Source: Mesodorylaimus sp. YZB2_4 (lineage: Eukaryota; Nematoda; Enoplea; Dorylaimida; Dorylaimidae). Taken from it: a DNA stretch of 64,000 nucleotides. Every line of letters begins with the position of its first letter. The first letter of the stretch is position 1. Location of the stretch: contig JASANH010001034.1 of the NCBI GenBank assembly GCA_030248295.1, forward strand, positions 62,001-126,000, written 5' to 3'. This document shows, in pieces, positions 46,801 to 59,719 of the stretch. Position numbers and translations under genes: made by a program. The notes below the pieces were generated by a model that did no database searches, was not told the origin of the DNA, and saw only the letters and a program-made list of their open reading frames with translations.

Positions 46801-49500
46801 CAATGGAAATCCAATTTGGAAGTGATGAAATGCAATATCGCTGGTGTAACGGTATGTTGATTTTTTTGCGAGGGCCAGGTAGTCCTGAGGGCAGAATTTT
46901 AGAAGAAGCAAATGATATGATTTACAGCCCTAGTTATAAAGATGGGAGAAAGAACTTGCTTCTGGTTCCCAGTTATGTTAGGCAAGAGCGTTTAAACATG
47001 CATGCAAGCTTTGGGGGGGAGGGATGCATAATACTGAAGCAGGGGAGGGAATATGATGCGTGTAACGCGGTGATCGTGGTCACATGGCAGTGAAATAGGT
47101 ATAAAGTGTCAAAAGGCCGCCTGTGAGGACTGGGGTCCTTAAAAACGAAGTACATTCTTAAATCGGTGTTGGGAAAATCGAAAAAATGTTATTCAGATTC
47201 AGCACTCGCTTTTTAGTCGGGGTAGCCAAAATTTTGGACCCAAGTGGAAATTCTCATTTCCTAATGAAATGATCCCCCTATAAAACGTTGGTTCTGAATC
47301 TGAATCTTCTTTTTTCAATATTCCGACATCCATTCTAGAGTGTACTTCGTCTTTAAAACATGATCAGGAATGGATAAAAACACGTCACATGTATTCTCTC
47401 GTTTTCAGAAAGCGTTCGACGAACAGATCAATCAGATCGAACGTGGCGTCCCATTGGGCACGTTGCGGCCAGTGGTCATTCCGGAGATGCCCGTCGCGCC
47501 GCAAGCCCCGGTCAAGCCGACTGTCAATCCGGGGGTGGATGTTTGTGGTCTTAGGTTTAGTTGTGTGCCTAATGCCTTGTGTATTTAGCTGCTGAAGAAT
47601 GCGTCGTCGAAATCGCCCTGCGCCTCTTCGGTACCAATGTCGCCTGTGAGTAATGGTTCGGTGAACCGTGTGCAATGTGGACAAGTTTTGATGAATGCCT
47701 CGATTCCGTCTTTCACTTCGAAATCGCCCGTTTCGATGGACCGGCATCCTCGTCCAGTTGTGAATGGTACTGGTAATATGCAGGGCTATCAAATGCCACA
47801 AGAACAGTTCGAAGTCGCCGTGTCGTCGGCTCGATTGCCACTGACCGCCTCTGCTGCTGCTTCTGCAACTATGGCGAGTGCCCCATCGTCGTCGTCGTTT
47901 GGTGTTCAGCAATTGGTGAAATGTAATCACGAAATGTCGCCGCCTGGATTTGGCCGTGAGTCGACTGCGAAATCGGCTTTTGGAAGCGGAACTGGATCAG
48001 ACGACACCGACAAGATGTTGGCCAAATTGCGCACAGTATTGGCCAATCAAGCTCGAGCGAATGCCGTCGAACCGAGCGAAACGTCGTTCCGTCCGATCGC
48101 GCCAGCTGCGCCGTTTCGTCCGGAGGAGAGCAGCGGGGTGCGAAACGATGGCCCGCCTGGAATGCCTTTGATGGTAAGGGTGGGAGCTCTCTGCTGATGA
48201 TAAGCCATTGGGTAAAGTGGAGTCGAGGATCTAAGGTTACACAGAGATGGAAAACTAGGAGTGGTTAGGAGGTACATATTTCGGGAATTTTAGAAAAGTG
48301 ACGAATATCTAAATTTAGTCTGGAATAGCTGCCTTATTGGTTCTGGGGTTTAGGCAGTCCCTTAAAATAGTGTCTCTTAGTTGGTTTTCTATTGATCGCT
48401 GGGCCTCGATGTTTAAGTTTATGTGACTTTTTAGGCGGATGAAAACTCCACTCAACCGTCTTCAGACGCTGCTCAAAAGCCAAAAAAGTTGGATTTATTG
48501 GTGACGGAAATTATGTCAAAATTGCCATATATGTCCAAGTAATTGCATGTCGTCATTCCACCGGATTAGTGGTCTAACATTGCTATTTTCAGGGACGACG
48601 TAGTGAATTGTGTTCACGATTTCCGTGATATGCAGCCAGGGAAATCGGTGAAAGGGATCAAGTTTAATACCTTGGTGGATGGAATTTGCGAGTTTGCCAA
48701 GTCGTTCTTCCCGCCGCCAACGGTGCAGCCCCAAAAAGTAAGTTGGCAATGCGGTTTATGGTCCTGTGGGTAGAGAACAAGTGGGGCAAGGTCCGGTTGC
48801 CAAGTGATTATCCAAGTTTTCATGCCATTTTTTAATTGGGCTTTTTTGGCGAAGAACCTATTGCTTAATACCTTCTACAAAAAATTCGGCAACCTATCCC
48901 TAGCTGCCTGGTCCTAGGAGGCATCGGTGTGGCGGACGGAGAAGTTGCTGCCAGAAGATAAACGGGTTTTCATTTTAGCATCAGGTTTCATCAGGTTTAG
49001 CATCGATGCCAGCTGCTTCTGGTGGTGGTATCAAGGCTCAATACGTGCCGGCTTTTCGAGCGGACGCGTTGGTCAATACGCGTAAGATGCAAGAGCCGCA
49101 GTTGCAGCAGCATCGTCAGTTGTCGACTAAAGTGGTGGAAGACGAATGCTTCGTGTGTCTGGAGAAGTTATCGGCCAAGAAGGTTCTGGTTATGGACTGC
49201 AAGCACGTTGCCCATGAGGAGGTGAGGAGGACGTGACGCGTGAAATTATAGACCATGATTGAGGGCCATGCAGGAAGTCATGGACAGGGTTCCAACGTGA
49301 GCCTTGAAAAAGTCTGATTTTTTGCCAGAAAGCCAAAAGACCTTATTTTTTCTCGTATTTGCGTTATGGATGGAAGCAACAGTACAATGTTCCTTTGATT
49401 ACCTTTTCAGTGCCTGCACAATTGGTTCGCTCGTCACAAATCGTGCCCCGTTTGTCGTTCATTACACTTGCCACACGATGATTATCCGCGCTTGAGCTGA
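43841..49500 (+). CDS. RING-H2 E3 ubiquitin ligase, DZIP3/TTC3-like C-terminus
   Basis: This is a predicted E3 ubiquitin ligase. Exons: 43841-43886, 44114-44167, 44257-44297, 44354-44442, 44506-44729, 44779-45350, 45725-45864, 45922-45996, 46062-46119, 46375-46478, 46758-46851, 47409-47534, 47589-48173, 48435-48538, 48593-48737, 48979-49221 and 49411-49500, summing to 929 residues. The N-terminal third is acidic and low in complexity. Residues about 290-450 (exons 6-10) are a long coiled coil rich in Lys, Glu and Gln. A Ser/Pro-rich stretch follows. The last 60 residues form a RING-H2: ECFVC, CKHVAHEEC, then CPVC, ending SLHLPHDDYPRLS. Ligands are C-x2-C, C-x-H-x2-H-x2-C and C-x2-C. A coiled coil before a terminal RING of this shape recalls DZIP3 and TTC3; orthology is not proven. 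Introns 6, 9 and 10 each contain a related roughly 55-nt hairpin. Confidence 0.85.
45455..45509 (+). ncRNA. Candidate microRNA-like hairpin 1 (intron 6 of RING gene)
   Basis: The 55-nt element starts AGCAGTTCAGCTCCG and ends CGGCGTTTCAACTGCT. The outer arms pair AGCAGTT/AACTGCT, then AGC and CCG/CGG with small mismatches, then TTG/CAA around the loop. It is related to two hairpins in later introns on the same strand. Calling it a microRNA precursor is an inference; a tiny mobile element is the alternative. Confidence 0.4.
46221..46275 (+). ncRNA. Candidate microRNA-like hairpin 2 (intron 9 of RING gene)
   Basis: This 55-nt element has the same outer arms as hairpin 1. Its inner stem uses a different pair, CTAT/ATAG, where hairpin 3 uses GCCA/TGGC. 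Confidence 0.4.
46536..46589 (+). ncRNA. Candidate microRNA-like hairpin 3 (intron 10 of RING gene)
   Basis: This 54-nt element has outer arms AGCAATT/AATTGCT. The G-to-A change in the left arm relative to hairpins 1 and 2 is matched by a C-to-T change in the right arm. The inner stem is GCCA/TGGC. Confidence 0.4.
47139..47356. mobile_element. TTAA-flanked MITE with long inverted repeats
   Basis: This 218-bp element lies in intron 11 of the RING gene. It starts TTAAAAACGAAGTACA and ends TGTACTTCGTCTTTAA; the arms stay alignable for about 60 bp on each side, up to ATTCAGATTCAG / CTGAATCTGAAT. TTAA at both borders is the piggyBac-type target site. It has no coding capacity. Confidence 0.72.
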
Positions 49501-51768
<2,268 letters not shown>

Positions 51769-51833
51769 AGTGAATGGCGAAAAGGGGAGAAGTTGATACT
51801 GATTTTGGTGTTACTGTGATGAAATTATGGAAA

Positions 51834-51839
51834 AATAAA
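51834..51839 (+). terminator. UBA52 polyadenylation signal
   Basis: Canonical AATAAA, 65 nt after the stop codon and about 200 bp before the REXO2 start. Confidence 0.65.
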
Positions 51840-52034
51840 ATCTGAAATGTTACTCCTTTTGATTAGTTGATTCAATAATGTTGTCTATCATAAATCTTTA
51901 TTCTGGTTATTCAAGCCCACAAATTTGACGTGTGCATGTTTATTTCAGAAATTAGTTTCAAAACGGCTCTTTTTCGGTCAATTGTATCATCTCGAGTGAT
52001 CCAAAATTTGTTTCGCACGGAATTGAAGACGATC

Positions 52035-55000
52035 ATGAGCGAAACAGCCGCAAAGAAAATTAAGGAGGATCGAACAGTGTGCGATACGATGACGATGAAA
52101 AATAGAATAATTTGGGTCGATTGCGAGGTGAGTGGGCTGAAGATATGAATTTAAAATTTGTGGCACTGACCCTCTACCACAAAGGTCCCGTGACGTTTCC
52201 CCCACTGTGCCTGGTGGGGGAATCGACTCCCTGAGACATGTGACGTTTCCCCCACCATAATTTTTCGCCTGATGTGCAGACACGATTTGGATTGCAGCAG
52301 GCAGTACGAGTGTGATAGGCTTGTAGACAATATGGGCAGTGTAAAGTAAAATTTCGGTGCTGCAGCTCATGTGCAAGGTACTCAGGCTACGAGGTCTTTG
52401 AGCTCCTACGAGTATTTCAGGAAGGATATTTGACACGCTGCCAATACGAGTGAATGTAAGACCAGGCCAGTTTTCTCTGCTATTCAAGACAGGGTTCAAA
52501 TTGCAAATGTATGTAAAAAACCGATCTGAGGGGTGGATCAGTTCCCGATCCGATCCGACTGCTGGACAGGCATGATTAGCAACTGAAATTTTTTGCTCCT
52601 GTATCTGCTGAAGAATGATAAGGATGGCATTCTATGAAGAGAAAATCCTGTTTTCCCTCTGAAATTAGCATTCAATCCAATCCCTCTTTATGCTCTGCTT
52701 ATCTCTCACCTGTGTCCTTTGGAGTAGACTAACAGAGAGTGACAGCGAGGAAACATAGCAGGTTGGCGAGGACGCAGTGCCAAGTACGTCAACCCCATCG
52801 CGATCGAATGATAAAACAACAAAATCGTGAGCTGTTCGAGGAATATTTCATACCTTCTAGGATTAATGATGACGATTTGTGCATGAGTGCTTTATTCTTA
52901 GACGGAGGCTCAAAAATTTGAATAGCCGCAGTTTCTCAAACCTGATGGTGGGGGAAAAGACACGGCGGGATACCGTCACAGTGGGGAAACGACGCATGTC
53001 TCACGATCAGTGAGTCGTTTCCCCCACCAGTCACGGTGGGGGAAACGACCAAGTGGGGGAATTGTCTCACAATCACCACAAATGGGGGGGGGGGGGGGGG
53101 GGGCCCCTCAGAGCGACCATTTGCAAGTCTTGCACGACTTCCGACCTAGTCCTTGGCTGAAACATCACCCTGACAAGTGACGTCCACAGCTGCCGGCTCC
53201 ATGCGCAGGATCGATGGCCAAACGAGCCTCTGCTGTACTGCGATGCCGTGCTTACTGGAAAGTCCCCAGCGATATAAAGTTTGAATTGTTGACATCTACG
53301 GGGCCATATTTTAAGAGGAGATGAGATGAGTTGAGTTGATCCCGCAGTGAATGAATGTCGAATTGATTGTTTGATTGTCAAATGCGTGTCCTTAGCCCTC
53401 GAGTGCGCCTTATAGTGCTTGGCTATGGATAAAGTATGACATGACATAAATTTTTGTTCTGTTTTTAAGTAATTCCATTCACTTCAGAGTTCATTCAGAT
53501 ATTCCCATGATCAGACCCAGAATCATGGGTTTCAGAGTGAAGCGAAACCATGACGAGTCTGAGCACATGTTTTAGTTGGCAAGACTGTAGCAGTCAACAT
53601 GCAGATACGAGGTTGCGAGTTCAGCCCAACAAGTCCAAAATGTGATGCGCCATCGGCGGCCAATAGAGCTCGTAAGATGAGGCAACTATCGAAATTAAGA
53701 TGTACCAGTTATGGACCAGTGTAGTGGATCACCAGGTCCGACATCGGGTACCAGACCTTTACACAAACCCGAAAACCCGACCCGAAAAAGTCAGGTGTTG
53801 GGTCGGGTTTCAATTTTGGAGCCATAAAAACCCCCGCCTTTTACGACTCACAGATGGACCATGATTTCTCGAGATAGATTGGCTTCTCAAAATGCTTATA
53901 GCCCACTATTTGGGCGTAATTTGCATAAAATTAACATGGAAATACAGAATATGTATCTTCAGCATGAGAAATGAATATCTCAGTCAAAAAGTCAGAGAAA
54001 AGAAGTCAGAAAAAAGTCGGGTCGGGTTGGGTGTACTTTCCATACCCGATGTTGGACCTGGGTGTATCAGTGTAGTGACGCATTGAAGGCAGACCGAGTG
54101 GTGAGTATAACTTTTGAAACATGGCAGATGAGAGAATAGCACGATGAAAGAGAAGGGTGAAAGAGAAGGCTTAGTTTTGCGTTTTATATGATGCATGGTC
54201 AAGGTGCAGCTCTGATCTTACCTCCTGTTAATGAAATGCAAAGACGAAAATCACTCAAAATTATTGTATAATACTATAATCATCAGCCTTGTAGAATATA
54301 ATCAAATTTTAGAATAGAATATCACATGGGGTGATCTGGTTAAGACCAGAACGGCTTGGTTAATATTTGAAAGTCTTGGGACTATTATACTTTCCTATAT
54401 ATTGTACAATAGGTTGGCTTGGCATGCAGTACATTTGAAGCAGCACAATCAGCAGCAAATTGGCAGGAAAATCGCACAAGAAACGGGTCTGACAATGTTG
54501 TGCAAGTGTAGGGCCTCGCAAACAGAAGGCAAGGTCGGCACACATTAGGACCCTCTTTCATCAGCCAAGGCTTGGCACTGGCTGATTGTAAAAGTGACCC
54601 GTGCTTAGGCAAGCGATGTTGGTCCCGTCTTGTAGGTGCCTCGCGACAGAAGTGAGCGTACCAGTGCTAGTGTCATAAAATTATGGCGACTGGCGCCGAC
54701 TTGTTCATGTTTTACCACATCACCAACAAGTACAGTATGGGCAAGGGATAAACCTGGCCGGCCCAACAGAGGGGTAAACACCCCTCTGTTGGGCCGGCCA
54801 TGACATTGAGTCCTACCTCTCAAAACCCCCTATCTCAGGTCCGGCAGGAAGAATAAAAAGGAAGCAAGCAAAAGCGATCAAATTGCATGTGGGCAGGACC
54901 AAGACCTGACGTGACTGACCAAGCCCTGGCCTCCAAGCACAGGCCAATTGCCCAGACTACTGTATTGTATGTAGGCAGTCCTACAACTCGCTCACTCACT

Positions 55001-56556
55001 CGACTCGACCCAAACCTGACCTGTCTCACACGCAATCAGATCAGGCTCAGGCGATTTGATCTGATCTCCACCCCCTCCCCCTCTAACCCAGCCGACCTAG
55101 TGCGACGAGCGTATAATTACAAGTTAATCCTTCCCGAGGTAACACAGTTTCCCTCACGTCATATACAGTAACCATGAAACATAAACCCGACAGGTTTCGG
55201 GCAGTGCCGTGCCAAATTGTAGTGCTCAGTGCGCTAGTCAACAAACACCCTCTATCATACCTCAATTCTTGGTCACATTAAGCGGATCAGTCGACATCAG
55301 TGCACCTACTGCTCTGCGCGCAGCAATACTATGAAAAGGTGTTGTACCTGGCGGGTATCAAACCCCTATCTGTCAGACCGCTTAAGTATGCTATCGATTA
55401 AAGTACAGGACCCGCAGAGATAACAAAAATAATAATTTCAGATGACTGGGCTCGATTTTGACCGCGATCACTTACTGGAAATTGCGTGCATGATCACAGA
55501 AGGTGATGAGAATCTGACTGCTGTGGCTGAGGTAAGCACGAGGTCGGTACGCAACATCGCTGACTGGGTATCCAAGGTAGTGTAGACCCCAAAAAAAAAA
55601 TTTTGGGAAAATTTTGTAAGGGGGAAAGTCTTCTCATTTTTCAGACCCCCTGTCCCGCCCAGCAAGGGTGTGCAGGTCACGCAGTCTGTGCCCTCCACCT
55701 TTACTGTGTTTTACCCCCCCCCCCCCCCCCACTTTTTTTGGCACAAGAAAATTTTCTTACATGGCGAAGACCTCCTTCAAAGTTTTTGCAAAATTTTGTA
55801 AAGGGGGATCCTCCTCATTTTGTAGACCCCCTGTCCCGCCTGGCAAGGGTGTGCAGCAGGTAACTACTGTTTTTTACCCCCTCCCCCCATCTTTGGCAGA
55901 AGAAAATTTTTTACATGGCAAAGACCCCCCTGTCCCGCCTGGCAAGGGTGTGCAGGTTGCATGTTGCAGGTACCTTTGCTATTTTTGACGCCCCCAAAAG
56001 AAAAATTTCATTTTTTAATAGTAATAAAGACCGAATGTTTTGCCTTGGAAGGCCCAAACAACTTTGAATTTTTGCGGGAAAAATTAAAATCTAAAAAATT
56101 CAATTTTTACAAGAAACCTGAATGGGCCGCCATGTCGCCGGCCTTCCAGAGATCAGAGGGATCAGACCTCCCCCTTCTGGCAGACGAAGTCAGCGATGTT
56201 GTTGGTACGCCTTGCTGTACTGTAAAACAAGGGGTGCTAATATGTAGGTTGGATGTGATGTGTTGTTACCTACCGAATAGCCTCAAGTATCTTCCCATGT
56301 GTGAATTTTAATAGCGATATATCAAAACCACGTTAATAAACATGAACTTTTTCCCAGGACATGAACCCATCATTGTGGCAGTGACCATGATTCCTGATCC
56401 TGCCTGCATCAAAGTCATACGCTACCCAACTGAACTCTAAAATTTACCCGAGCACGTGCCCCTTTTATTTATTTGCTAATCCTCAAGTGCCGATATCTGT
56501 GCCCTCATTTTCTGAAGAATTCATGCGTACTAGACAGCATCCAAACCCGGTTCTTT

Positions 56557-56591
<35 letters not shown>

Positions 56592-58834
56592 CTATCCCCC
56601 TCCACATTTTATATAACATATTTCTCCCCCTTCTTTCTCATTCACGTATTTTTTTCATATTTTTTTTTATATTTTTTTTTTTTTATTATTAATTTTTTCC
56701 TCTCCCTTTTCTCTTATATTACTAACATTCTTTTTTTTTTTTTTTTCCTTTTATTTTTTATTCTCCTCCATTTATTTCTTCTTTTTTTACAATTTATAAT
56801 AAAATAAAAATCCCCCCCTGAGGAGTCTGGAATTGACTGGCACCCTTGCAGGAGCCGGGCTCCGTGGTAGCAGAATACTTGTATTCTATTCCATTAGTCT
56901 TCATAGAATTTGTTTGAAACATTCGAATTCTCTTGCATCCCATCAAATGTCTTTCTCGTCCCATGGGGGCATGGAAACTTCTCTCCCCTGTATACATAGC
57001 GCAAGTGCTGTGGGGTAATCTCATATTGAGACCGTGGCTGTCTGCTGTTGGTGGACGCGGTGCATGCAGTCGTGGTGGCTGGATGGAGAAGAGAGACCAG
57101 TCGCAAGATGATAGCAGATCGGGGTCTGTTGGATCGCCTTTGGTTTTCCGATCTGAAAAGTAGGAATTGTATTGTGTGTGTCTGCTGTAGTTGAGATAAC
57201 TGTGACAGATCAGCGGCCAAGGATTGTCTAATGGAAGATGTTTCAGGGTCCGAACTTGATCATTCACCAGCCGGATTCTGTTTTGGATAGCATGGGCGAA
57301 TGGTGCTCAAGGACGTATGGAGAGGTATGCAAAGTGTACTGTATATGTACAGTACTATTCAGTAGAATGCAATCTGCTCTGTTTGATTTCAGTCCGGCCT
57401 GACCAAAGCAGTGCGAGAGAGCAAGATCGATTTACAAGAAACTGATCGCCAGTTGCTAGAATTTGTTCAAAAACATACCCCGTCCAATACGTGTCCGTTG
57501 GCTGGGAATAGCATTTTCAGCGATAAAATATTCATCGCCAAGTATTTGCCTAATTTCTTTAGCCATTTGCATTATCGGATGATCGACGTGAGTTCGATTA
57601 AGGAGTTGAGCAGGTGAGTGCCGGGATGGTGGGAAGGGACTAAGCAGAGCGGTGTAGGCGCAGATGTGTTGATTTCCGAATTTCGGTCCGAGGGTAGCAC
57701 CATGACAAAAACCAGGGTAGCAGAGGGTAGGCTTGGAACTCGAGATCTTATGTGGGTTACACTTAGGCGCAATAGGTACTTGCACTATCAGTGCTGCCGT
57801 TATCTCGCACACTCACCATGATGAACCTGTGGTACACCAGGCTACCAGCGTGTTGACATGGGTGGTGACTGCGTGCATGGGTGCATTTGTACAGTATCTG
57901 TGCATATGAACGTGAAACAAGTATACATACGTAGTTGCTCATATATGTAGTACAGTCCTCTTTATTCACAGTCCTACAGTGTGCTGGTTCTACCACTGTG
58001 CCGCGCAATCCTGCTTGATAGCTAGTCTGCCACTGTATTCTGGACACGCCCCGATCCGATCCAGGGTTTGAATCGCCGTTCCAACCGATCCGGCTCAAAA
58101 AATTAAAGATTTGTGGGGATGGTGTGTTTGGCAGCGAGTCCTCACTAGCCTGCCCTGCTTCTTCGCTGTCACTTTCTGTCAGACCAGTCCAAAGGATACA
58201 GGAGAATAAACCAGCGCCTAAATCTTATTTTGAATGATGATTTGAGAGAAAATAAGATTTTCTCATAGTGTGCCAAGCTGTATCGCTGTCCAGTAGATCA
58301 AGCGCAAAAATTTTCACTTACCGATCCAGCCAATCCAGCAGTCGAATTTGATCGGGAACCGATCCCCCCTCGGATCGGCGGATCAGTTCGGCCAGTCGAT
58401 GCTGGGGACACACTACACTAGGTCATTTTCGCTATCACGAGCCTGCACGGGTATGAAAATCGTACCTACCCGTACCCGCCGGATTTGAGTACGGGTTTGG
58501 GTACACATGCAGGAGCTGGATCACGAGCCATAGTCTTGCTCTGGTCTGGACCGCTGGTGCTCGAAATGGTTTCGTTCAGTGCGTCTAAAATGCATTTCAG
58601 GCGTTGGTATCCATTGCAATTCGATAAAGCTCCCGCGAAGCGGTTGACTCACAGGTAAGCCGAGTTACACATTGCACAGATAGAGGAGTTCGACTTGAAG
58701 CATCCACAAGATTTTTCCTGTGCTCTGCTTCCGAGCATGACTTTTTTTGTAGAGCTATGGATGACATCAAAGAGAGTATAACCGAACTACGATATTATAA
58801 GGAGACCATATTTGTGAAAGGAAGTGACAACTGA
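52035..58834 (+). CDS. REXO2: REXO2, oligoribonuclease
   Basis: REXO2 is a DEDDh 3'-5' exonuclease that degrades 2-5-nt RNA oligomers to mononucleotides, in mitochondria and cytosol. Exons: 52035-52127, 55442-55531, 57247-57324, 57393-57613, 58601-58654 and 58753-58834, giving 205 residues. The active-site Asp and Glu are split by the first intron (IIWVDCE then MTGLDFDRDHLLEIACMIT). Later motifs are SIFSDKIFIAKYLPNFFSH, YRMIDVSSIKELSRRWYP and the HRAMDD segment with the catalytic His and Asp. An upstream in-frame ATG at 51930 would add 35 basic residues resembling a mitochondrial presequence (240 total; human REXO2 is 237), but TTTATTTCAG just after that ATG looks like a splice acceptor that could exclude it. 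Intron 1 (3.3 kb) is crowded with transposons and palindromes, and intron 2 contains a CAACATCGC element. AATAAA is at 58882. Confidence 0.96.
52190..53070. mobile_element. Element with nested GTGGGGGAAACGAC inverted repeats
   Basis: The left end (52190-52260) and the right end (52945-53070) are inverted copies built from the motif GTGACGTTTCCCCCAC and its complement, each carrying a further internal inversion (CTGGTGGGGGAA). At least seven copies of the motif or its complement occur: about 52190, 52242, 52948, 52981, 53013, 53033 and 53053. The middle contains a segment shared with REXO2 intron 4. There is no transposase. Class and exact ends are uncertain. Confidence 0.6.
52522..52750 (+). 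repeat. Dispersed repeat in REXO2 intron 1 (inverted partner at 58161)
   Basis: The block starting GATCAGTTCCCGATCCGATC and ending GAGAGTGACAGCGAGG aligns to the reverse complement of 58161-58391, with moderate divergence and a few gaps. Confidence 0.65.
53727..54065. mobile_element. MULE-like MITE flanked by a 10-bp direct repeat
   Basis: Inverted ends contain CCAGGTCCGACATCGGGTA on the left and TACCCGATGTTGGACCTGG on the right, followed inward by AACCCGACCCGA and its complement. An exact 10-bp direct repeat CAGTGTAGTG lies at 53717-53726 and 54066-54075. A duplication of this length suggests a Mutator-like origin, though the outermost few bases of the two ends do not match perfectly. It has no coding capacity. 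Confidence 0.6.
54755..54800. other. Perfect 21-bp inverted repeat with a 4-nt loop
   Basis: GGCCGGCCCAACAGAGGGGT at 54756-54775 is followed by AAAC and its exact reverse complement at 54780-54799; a flanking T-A adds one pair. It lies in REXO2 intron 1. No function is known. Confidence 0.9.
55552..56201. mobile_element. CAACATCGC-ended non-autonomous transposon, copy 3
   Basis: This copy is in REXO2 intron 2, starting 20 nt after the splice donor. The ends are CAACATCGCTGACT and AGTCAGCGATGTTG, a perfect 14-bp inverted repeat. Flanking octamers TCGGTACG (55544-55551) and TTGGTACG (56202-56209) match at 7 of 8 positions. The interior repeats the C-tract and GGCGAAGACC phrases of copies 1 and 2. 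Confidence 0.87.
56559..56815. repeat. Long T-rich / pyrimidine tract
   Basis: A pure run of 33 T at 56559-56591 opens about 250 bp of nearly uninterrupted T and C in REXO2 intron 2. It could be the reverse strand of a retroposon A-tail or a simple pyrimidine satellite. No gene is seen. Confidence 0.7.
58161..58391 (-). repeat. Dispersed repeat in REXO2 intron 4, inverted partner of 52522
   Basis: The reverse complement aligns with 52522-52750, including the CGACTGCTGGA, CCTTTGGA and AGTGACAGCGA words. Both copies are in one transcription unit, in opposite orientation. Confidence 0.65.
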
Positions 58835-59719
58835 TGCTGGCAGTGCGAATGGCATGGAGTTTGTGTCGGGCGTGGCATAAGGAATAAAAATGGGACTTAT
58901 ATCCACTAACATAGTTGCTTTGCTGTTGTAATTGCTCTCATGCGACGTGAATCATTCTGGATAGACCCCTGAAACTAGAATTTTCCATGAGAAAATACGT
59001 GAAAAAAGCGCATTTTACAGCCTGCGCGACAACGAGATAGGTTCGTTAACTCTTAATACTATTTTAAAAAACACTTGAATAATGCATTTTTTTGGGCAAG
59101 GTACGTAAAGAAGAAAAGTCAAGAAAGGACAAGGTTAAAATCACATATTCGAAGAGGTGTTCCAATGACGCAGCTGTAACAATTGACTTTGCCATATTGC
59201 ACTGTAGCTGTGGCTGATAGCGCCCTTTATACTTGGTGGCTGCCTCGGGGGTGTAGCAGATCCTGATGCACTCTTCGAATCATAGAATGCCCACTACCAG
59301 TCTACCTAGCCTACCTAGACCCATCAGCAACGCTGGTAATGGGAGGGCCTGGGGCTGATAGTATAGGAGGAGCACAATACCGCTGGCGCGAGGGTGACCC
59401 AGCTTCTCGATAATAGACAGCGGCAATCCTGCTTGATTGTGTTGTGTCGCTGTGCTCGTCTGATGACATCCAGCTTATACGACCCACTTGGTTAAGATTT
59501 TACTTCTGGATGACATCTTCGATTTTGATAAAAGAAGATGCTGTGCCACACACATCGTTCACACTCGTCTGCGGGCGACGGGTTGTCGTTTGGTAGCAAG
59601 ACGCGGGCCACGGGAACCCCGCAGCCAATCGAAAAATTCTTGACGACCTCACCGCATCGCAGTGACTGGTATTCGAGACATAACTTAGCACTGCGGGTAA
59701 GAACCAGCAATGGCAGCGC
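58835..59719. other. REXO2 3' region and unassigned sequence
   Basis: It contains the REXO2 polyadenylation signal (AATAAA, 58882-58887). The remainder up to the LINE fragment has no recognisable exon; the part after about 59490 may be an eroded upstream piece of the same LINE. Confidence 0.4.

Noticed and set aside
47385-47930. A 181-codon minus-strand frame
   Set aside because: It is antisense to RING-gene exons 12 and 13, which continue a phased gene model on the plus strand.
53084-53103. A 20-G run as a telomere-like or regulatory signal
   Set aside because: It is a pure homopolymer without a telomere repeat unit, next to a repeat element; a similar G run at 60531 also lies in repeat debris.
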